From an uncultured Tabrizicola sp. (GTDB lineage: Bacteria; Pseudomonadota; Alphaproteobacteria; Rhodobacterales; Rhodobacteraceae), in assembly GCA_937858255.1 (NCBI GenBank), contig CALLZQ010000046.1:1-10477 (forward strand): a DNA stretch of 10,477 nt. The letters are read 5' to 3'. Positions 7,834 to 10,477 of the stretch are shown piece by piece. Every line of letters begins with the position of its first letter. Within the stretch, counting starts at the first letter, position 1. The notes under the pieces are model-generated. The model saw nothing but the letters and a program-made list of their open reading frames with translations. It was not told the DNA's origin and did not search any database. Made by a program: the position numbers and the translations under genes.

Positions 7834-8922
7834 CTATTCGTCTTCGGACAGCAAGACGATCTCTCCCGCGCCCTCAAGCTGGCGGATCATGGTCAGGATC
7901 GCGGCCATTGCCTCATCCCCATCCTTTTCCTTGACCGGGCCGCGTTCCGCCATTTCTTCGCGCAGGGTCTGACCCAGGCGTTGTGAGACATTGGCCAGCA
8001 TGAACTCGGTAACAGGGGTCAGTTTTTCCTGACTGTTGGCGGCGACAAAGGCGGTCACAAGCTGTTCCTGCGGTAGCATCCGCAAGACCTTGGGCACATC
8101 GCGCGCCGCCACCCGGGCAGGGATATGTTCAAAGGTAAAGATCGTTCGCCGCACCTGCTCGGCAAAGAGCGCATCCTCGGCCTCCAGCCCGGTCAGCACA
8201 TCCTCGCGGGTCAGGTTCGGCGCAAAGTTCAGGATCGCCCCCACCCGCTCGGCCGGGCCGATGTCAAAGGCGCGCGCCGGCTGCGCATCCATTTGTGTGG
8301 CCAGCGACTGACCGATGCGGCGCACCGTCTCGGGGTCGATATTGCCGGTCATCGACATGGCAAAAGCCACGCGCCGCGCCCGGTCGCCGGGCAGCTTGCC
8401 CAAGAGTTCCGCCGAGCGCGCAACGGGCATCTTCGACAGCATCACCGCCGCAACCTCGGTGCTTTCCGCCTCAATGACCGGCAGCAGCCGTTCCGAGGGC
8501 AGCTTGACGATCCGGTCCCAGGGGTCGGCCTTGCCCGAGGCCGAGGCAAGGCGGCGCAGCCTGCTGGCGGCGGTGGGGCTGATGTGGCCATCCATCATCG
8601 ACAGCGCCCCCTCGATCCCGCCGGGGAAGGAAAGCCCCACCTCTTCGAGTTCGGTCAAAAATTCCTCGACAACGGCCGAGAGCGTGGCGCGGTCCACCAG
8701 CCGCATCTGCCCCATCTGTTCGGTCAGGGCGGCCTGCATATGTTCAGGCAGGGCGGCAATCGGCACCTGCGCGCCCTCAGCCAGCAAAAGCCGTACGATG
8801 ATCGCCGCCTTTTCGCGCGGCGAGGGCTCTGTCCGCGCCACCGCCCGGCTGGGCGCGACTGTCACGGCCCGCTGGACCGGCGTGATCCGCGCCAAGGGTT
8901 GCGAGGTCATGTCCTGCGGCAT
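7834..8922 (-). CDS. FliG-like flagellar motor switch protein, outside any flagellar cluster
   Basis: FliG forms part of the C-ring of the flagellar motor and transmits torque from the stator. This 362-aa protein aligns by eye with FliG over its whole length: an N-terminal domain beginning SPREKAAIIVRLLLAEG (34-50), a middle domain, and a clear C-terminal torque domain with FTFEHI, RDVPKVLRMLP, NVSQRLGQTLREEMAERGPV (311-330) and a last helix ending GAGEIVLL. The charged residues of the torque helix are largely kept (REE, ER). Two things are unusual. The highly conserved EHPQ motif of the middle domain is replaced by ESTE (153-156). A Pro/Arg/Ser-rich tail of about 33 residues precedes the N-domain. 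No other flagellar gene is present in this window. The ATG at 8922 has a GGGGGA 5 bases upstream; an ATG at 8910 is a weaker alternative. It may be the organism's only FliG or a diverged paralogue. Confidence 0.85.
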   Translation of the reverse strand: MPQDMTSQPLARITPVQRAVTVAPSRAVARTEPSPREKAAIIVRLLLAEGAQVPIAALPEHMQAALTEQMGQMRLVDRATLSAVVEEFLTELEEVGLSFPGGIEGALSMMDGHISPTAASRLRRLASASGKADPWDRIVKLPSERLLPVIEAESTEVAAVMLSKMPVARSAELLGKLPGDRARRVAFAMSMTGNIDPETVRRIGQSLATQMDAQPARAFDIGPAERVGAILNFAPNLTREDVLTGLEAEDALFAEQVRRTIFTFEHIPARVAARDVPKVLRMLPQEQLVTAFVAANSQEKLTPVTEFMLANVSQRLGQTLREEMAERGPVKEKDGDEAMAAILTMIRQLEGAGEIVLLSEDE

Positions 8923-8990
8923 CCGAATCCCCCATTCTGGTGTGTGTCCGTCTGGGGAACCCTGCGCCCGGGCGCGTTAAGGCCGGGTTA

Positions 8991-9146
8991 TCAGCTACTG
9001 GGTTTGGCGACGCATTCGCCCTTGGCGCCGTCCCAGACATGCCCCTCTTTGCACGAGGCGGCATGTTCCTCGGCGGAACACATGGCCATCAGCGTGCCGG
9101 GCGCCAGCATCAGGGCAAGGGCGGCGGCAGCGAGTCTTGTCTTCAT
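8991..9146 (-). CDS. 51-aa secreted protein with a Cys-VWD-Cys motif
   Basis: A short gene of 51 codons. Residues 1-21 (MKTRLAAAALALMLAPGTLMA) form a classical signal peptide, leaving a mature peptide of about 30 residues with three cysteines (C23, C32, C45). Residues 32-46 read CKEGHVWDGAKGECV. The same pattern, with cysteines 13 positions apart and VWD at +5 to +7, occurs in the next upstream gene (the TPR protein, residues 36-50). A good ribosome binding site (AGGGGGAAG) lies about 7 bases before the ATG at 9146. It is not a lipoprotein by motif, since the residue before C23 is Met. It sits 34 bp after the TPR gene and 68 bp before the fliG-like gene, all on the minus strand. Function is unknown. 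The signal peptide, ribosome binding site and shared motif make it a real gene rather than chance. Confidence 0.8.
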   Translation of the reverse strand: MKTRLAAAALALMLAPGTLMAMCSAEEHAASCKEGHVWDGAKGECVAKPSS

Positions 9147-9180
9147 CGGTCTTCCCCCTGTGTTTCGCCCCTGTGGGCGG

Positions 9181-9714
9181 TCAATAACTCAGCGTCTCTC
9201 CCGTTCCGACGGCGCGGGAGAGGCTGGCCTCGGCCCAGGTGCCGGCGCCGCCCCGGGCGCGGATCTCGTCGAGTTGGCTGCGCGCCAGGGCGACCTCACC
9301 CATCTCGACCAGCAACTGACCCAGATAGCTGCGGGCGAGGATGTTGTCCGGGTTCACCTCCAGCGCATGTGCGTAGTGGTCAAGGCCCGCCTCCAGCCGC
9401 CCGGCCTTGCGATGGGCAAAGCCGCGATAGGTCAGCACCCGGTCCGTCTCGCCCTCGGTCATGGCATCGAGGACGACCAGCGCCGCCTCGGGCTGACCGG
9501 CCCAGGCCAGTTCGCGCACCGCGCGGAACCGGGTGTCATTGTCGAGGCTGCCCGATTGCGCGGAAACGCATTTTTGCTGCTTGGCATCCCAGACCTGCGC
9601 CTCGGTGCATTTCGTGGTGGTCTCGGTCGGCTCTGGCGGTTCGGTATCATCGCTGCCAGCGGCAAAACTGGCCATGGGCAGAGAGCAGAGCAGGGCGGCA
9701 AGCGTCAGACGCAT
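9181..9714 (-). CDS. Secreted TPR-repeat protein with a Cys-VWD-Cys motif
   Basis: The 177-aa product starts with a signal peptide (MRLTLAALLCSLPMASFA, cleavage near residue 18-19). An acidic Thr/Pro/Glu-rich linker (20-34) follows, then a Cys mini-motif CTEAQVWDAKQQKCV (36-50). Residues about 59-165 are helical repeats of the tetratricopeptide type: FRAVRELAWAGQPEAALVVLD, then LTYRGFAHRKAGRLEAGLDHY with ALEVNPDN, then ARSYLGQLLVEMGEVALARSQLDEI. Such proteins usually hold partner proteins together in the periplasm; the partner is unknown. The Cys motif is shared, with the same spacing, by the 51-aa protein encoded directly downstream. The ATG at 9714 has GAGG about 7 bases upstream, but that GAGG lies inside the 3' arm of a terminator-like hairpin (see separate entry). 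Function is not known. Confidence 0.88.
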   Translation of the reverse strand: MRLTLAALLCSLPMASFAAGSDDTEPPEPTETTTKCTEAQVWDAKQQKCVSAQSGSLDNDTRFRAVRELAWAGQPEAALVVLDAMTEGETDRVLTYRGFAHRKAGRLEAGLDHYAHALEVNPDNILARSYLGQLLVEMGEVALARSQLDEIRARGGAGTWAEASLSRAVGTGETLSY

Positions 9715-9715
9715 G

Positions 9716-9749
9716 AAAAAACCTCATTCCCAGAGATGGGAATGAGGTT
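9716..9749 (-). terminator. Terminator-like hairpin downstream of purB, overlapping the TPR gene's ribosome binding site
   Basis: AACCTCATTCCC (9720-9731) and GGGAATGAGGTT (9738-9749) form a perfect 12-bp stem with a 6-base loop. Read on the minus strand the stem runs into a tract of six T (two within the stem), the structure of a Rho-independent terminator, 66 bp after the purB stop. The tract ends only one base before the ATG of the TPR gene, and the GAGG that should serve as that gene's ribosome binding site is in the 3' arm of the stem. The structure would therefore both stop purB transcripts and hide the TPR start in any read-through transcript. Confidence 0.85.
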
Positions 9750-9815
9750 AGCACGAATTTGCGGTTTTACGCCGGAAATCACGCCGCGCGCGGGGGCGCG
9801 ACGATCACGCTTGCG

Positions 9816-10477
9816 TCAGGCGCCAAACACCCGGGCAAAGATCGTATCGACATGTTTGGTATGATAGCCAAGGTCGAATTTCTCTTCGATCTCTTCGGCG
9901 CTCAGGGCGCGGCGCACCTCTTCATCGGCCAAGAGCTCGGTCTTGAAATCGGCGCCCTTTTCCCAGACCTTCATCGCGTTGCGCTGGACGAGGCGATAGG
10001 CATCCTCGCGGCTGACCCCGGCCTGCGTCAGTGCCAGCAGCACCCGCTGCGACATGACCAGCCCTTTGAACTTGTTCATGTTGCGCAGCATGTTTTCCGG
10101 GTAGACCACCAGCTTTTCGATCACGCCCGCCAGACGATGCAAGGCGAAATCCAGCGTCACGGTGGTATCGGGGCCGATCGCCCGCTCGACCGAGGAATGG
10201 CTGATGTCGCGCTCATGCCAGAGGGCGACATTCTCCAGCGCCGGGATCACCGACATCCGCACGAGACGGGCAAGGCCGGTCAGGTTCTCGGTCAGGACCG
10301 GGTTGCGCTTGTGCGGCATGGCGGACGAACCTTTTTGCCCGGGCGAGAAATATTCCTCGGCCTCCAGCACCTCGGTCCGCTGCATGTGGCGGATTTCGAT
10401 GGCGATATTCTCGATGGAAGAGGCGATGACGCCCAGCGTCGCAAAGAACATCGCATGACGGTCGCGCGGGATCACCT
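9816..10477 (-). CDS. purB: Adenylosuccinate lyase PurB, C-terminal part, cut by the window end
   Basis: PurB releases fumarate at two steps of purine nucleotide synthesis (SAICAR to AICAR, and adenylosuccinate to AMP), in the cytoplasm as a homotetramer. About 220 C-terminal residues are present of the roughly 430 usual for the family; the 5' half lies beyond the window. The fumarase/aspartase superfamily signature GSSAMPHKRNP, which carries the catalytic serine loop, is intact, followed by WHERDISHSSVER and the C-terminal domain ending FARVFGA. The first in-window codon that could start (GTG at 10475) is internal to the protein, reading VIPRDRHAMFF. No defect is seen in the visible half. 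It is followed after 66 bp by a strong hairpin terminator. Confidence 0.97.
   Translation of the reverse strand, partial: VIPRDRHAMFFATLGVIASSIENIAIEIRHMQRTEVLEAEEYFSPGQKGSSAMPHKRNPVLTENLTGLARLVRMSVIPALENVALWHERDISHSSVERAIGPDTTVTLDFALHRLAGVIEKLVVYPENMLRNMNKFKGLVMSQRVLLALTQAGVSREDAYRLVQRNAMKVWEKGADFKTELLADEEVRRALSAEEIEEKFDLGYHTKHVDTIFARVFGA

Noticed and set aside
8964..8975. 12-bp palindrome GCGCCCGGGCGC between the small gene and the fliG-like gene
   Set aside because: Such palindromes arise easily at this GC content, it has no T-tract, and it is too short to claim as a terminator or operator without conservation data.
8125..9864. 579-codon plus-strand frame across fliG, the small gene and the TPR gene
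   Set aside because: It runs antisense through three genes with clear family signatures or signal peptides; its translation is rich in Arg, Gly, Pro and His, as expected of a shadow frame.

Overview
The window comes from a high-GC alphaproteobacterium, most likely a member of the Rhodobacteraceae (Paracoccus/Rhodobacter-like). The evidence is the gene order ccmB-ccmC-ccmD-ccmG, a monofunctional AcnA aconitase divergent from a DUF1223 protein, strong GC bias at third codon positions, and closely packed genes. The genus cannot be fixed from sequence reading alone.

Layout. Positions 2-2162 (+) hold a cytochrome c maturation (System I) operon: the body of ccmB, then ccmC, ccmD and ccmG, the last three joined by overlapping start and stop codons. 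Two parts of it are abnormal. The reading frame entering ccmB starts with about 35 codons that do not look like CcmB, and the ccmG product lacks both cysteines of the thioredoxin-type WCxxC motif. Positions 2163-2344 hold two strong tandem hairpins and the terminator of acnA. Positions 2345-5032 (-) are acnA. A 261-bp divergent regulatory region follows, containing a 10-bp direct repeat. Positions 5294-5998 (+) encode an exported DUF1223 thioredoxin-like protein with an intact CxxC.

From 5999 to the end all genes are on the minus strand. In transcription order they are: the 3' half of purB, a terminator-like hairpin that runs into the ribosome binding site of the next gene, a secreted TPR protein, a 51-aa secreted Cys protein, a FliG homologue with no flagellar neighbours, an EamA/DMT permease, and an LpxL/HtrB-family acyltransferase overlapping the permease by ATGA. 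The convergent junction at about 6000 is an 18-bp perfect palindrome.

How the genes work together. CcmB and CcmC belong to the haem export and delivery machinery, CcmD stabilises it, and CcmG normally reduces apocytochrome thiols in the periplasm. AcnA is a TCA cycle enzyme and PurB a purine biosynthesis enzyme; both are housekeeping. The TPR protein and the 51-aa protein share a Cys-VWD-Cys mini-motif with identical spacing and look like a related exported pair of unknown function. The observations most worth following up are the cysteine-less CcmG, the terminator/Shine-Dalgarno overlap before the TPR gene, the Cys-VWD-Cys pair, and the chimeric start of ccmB.
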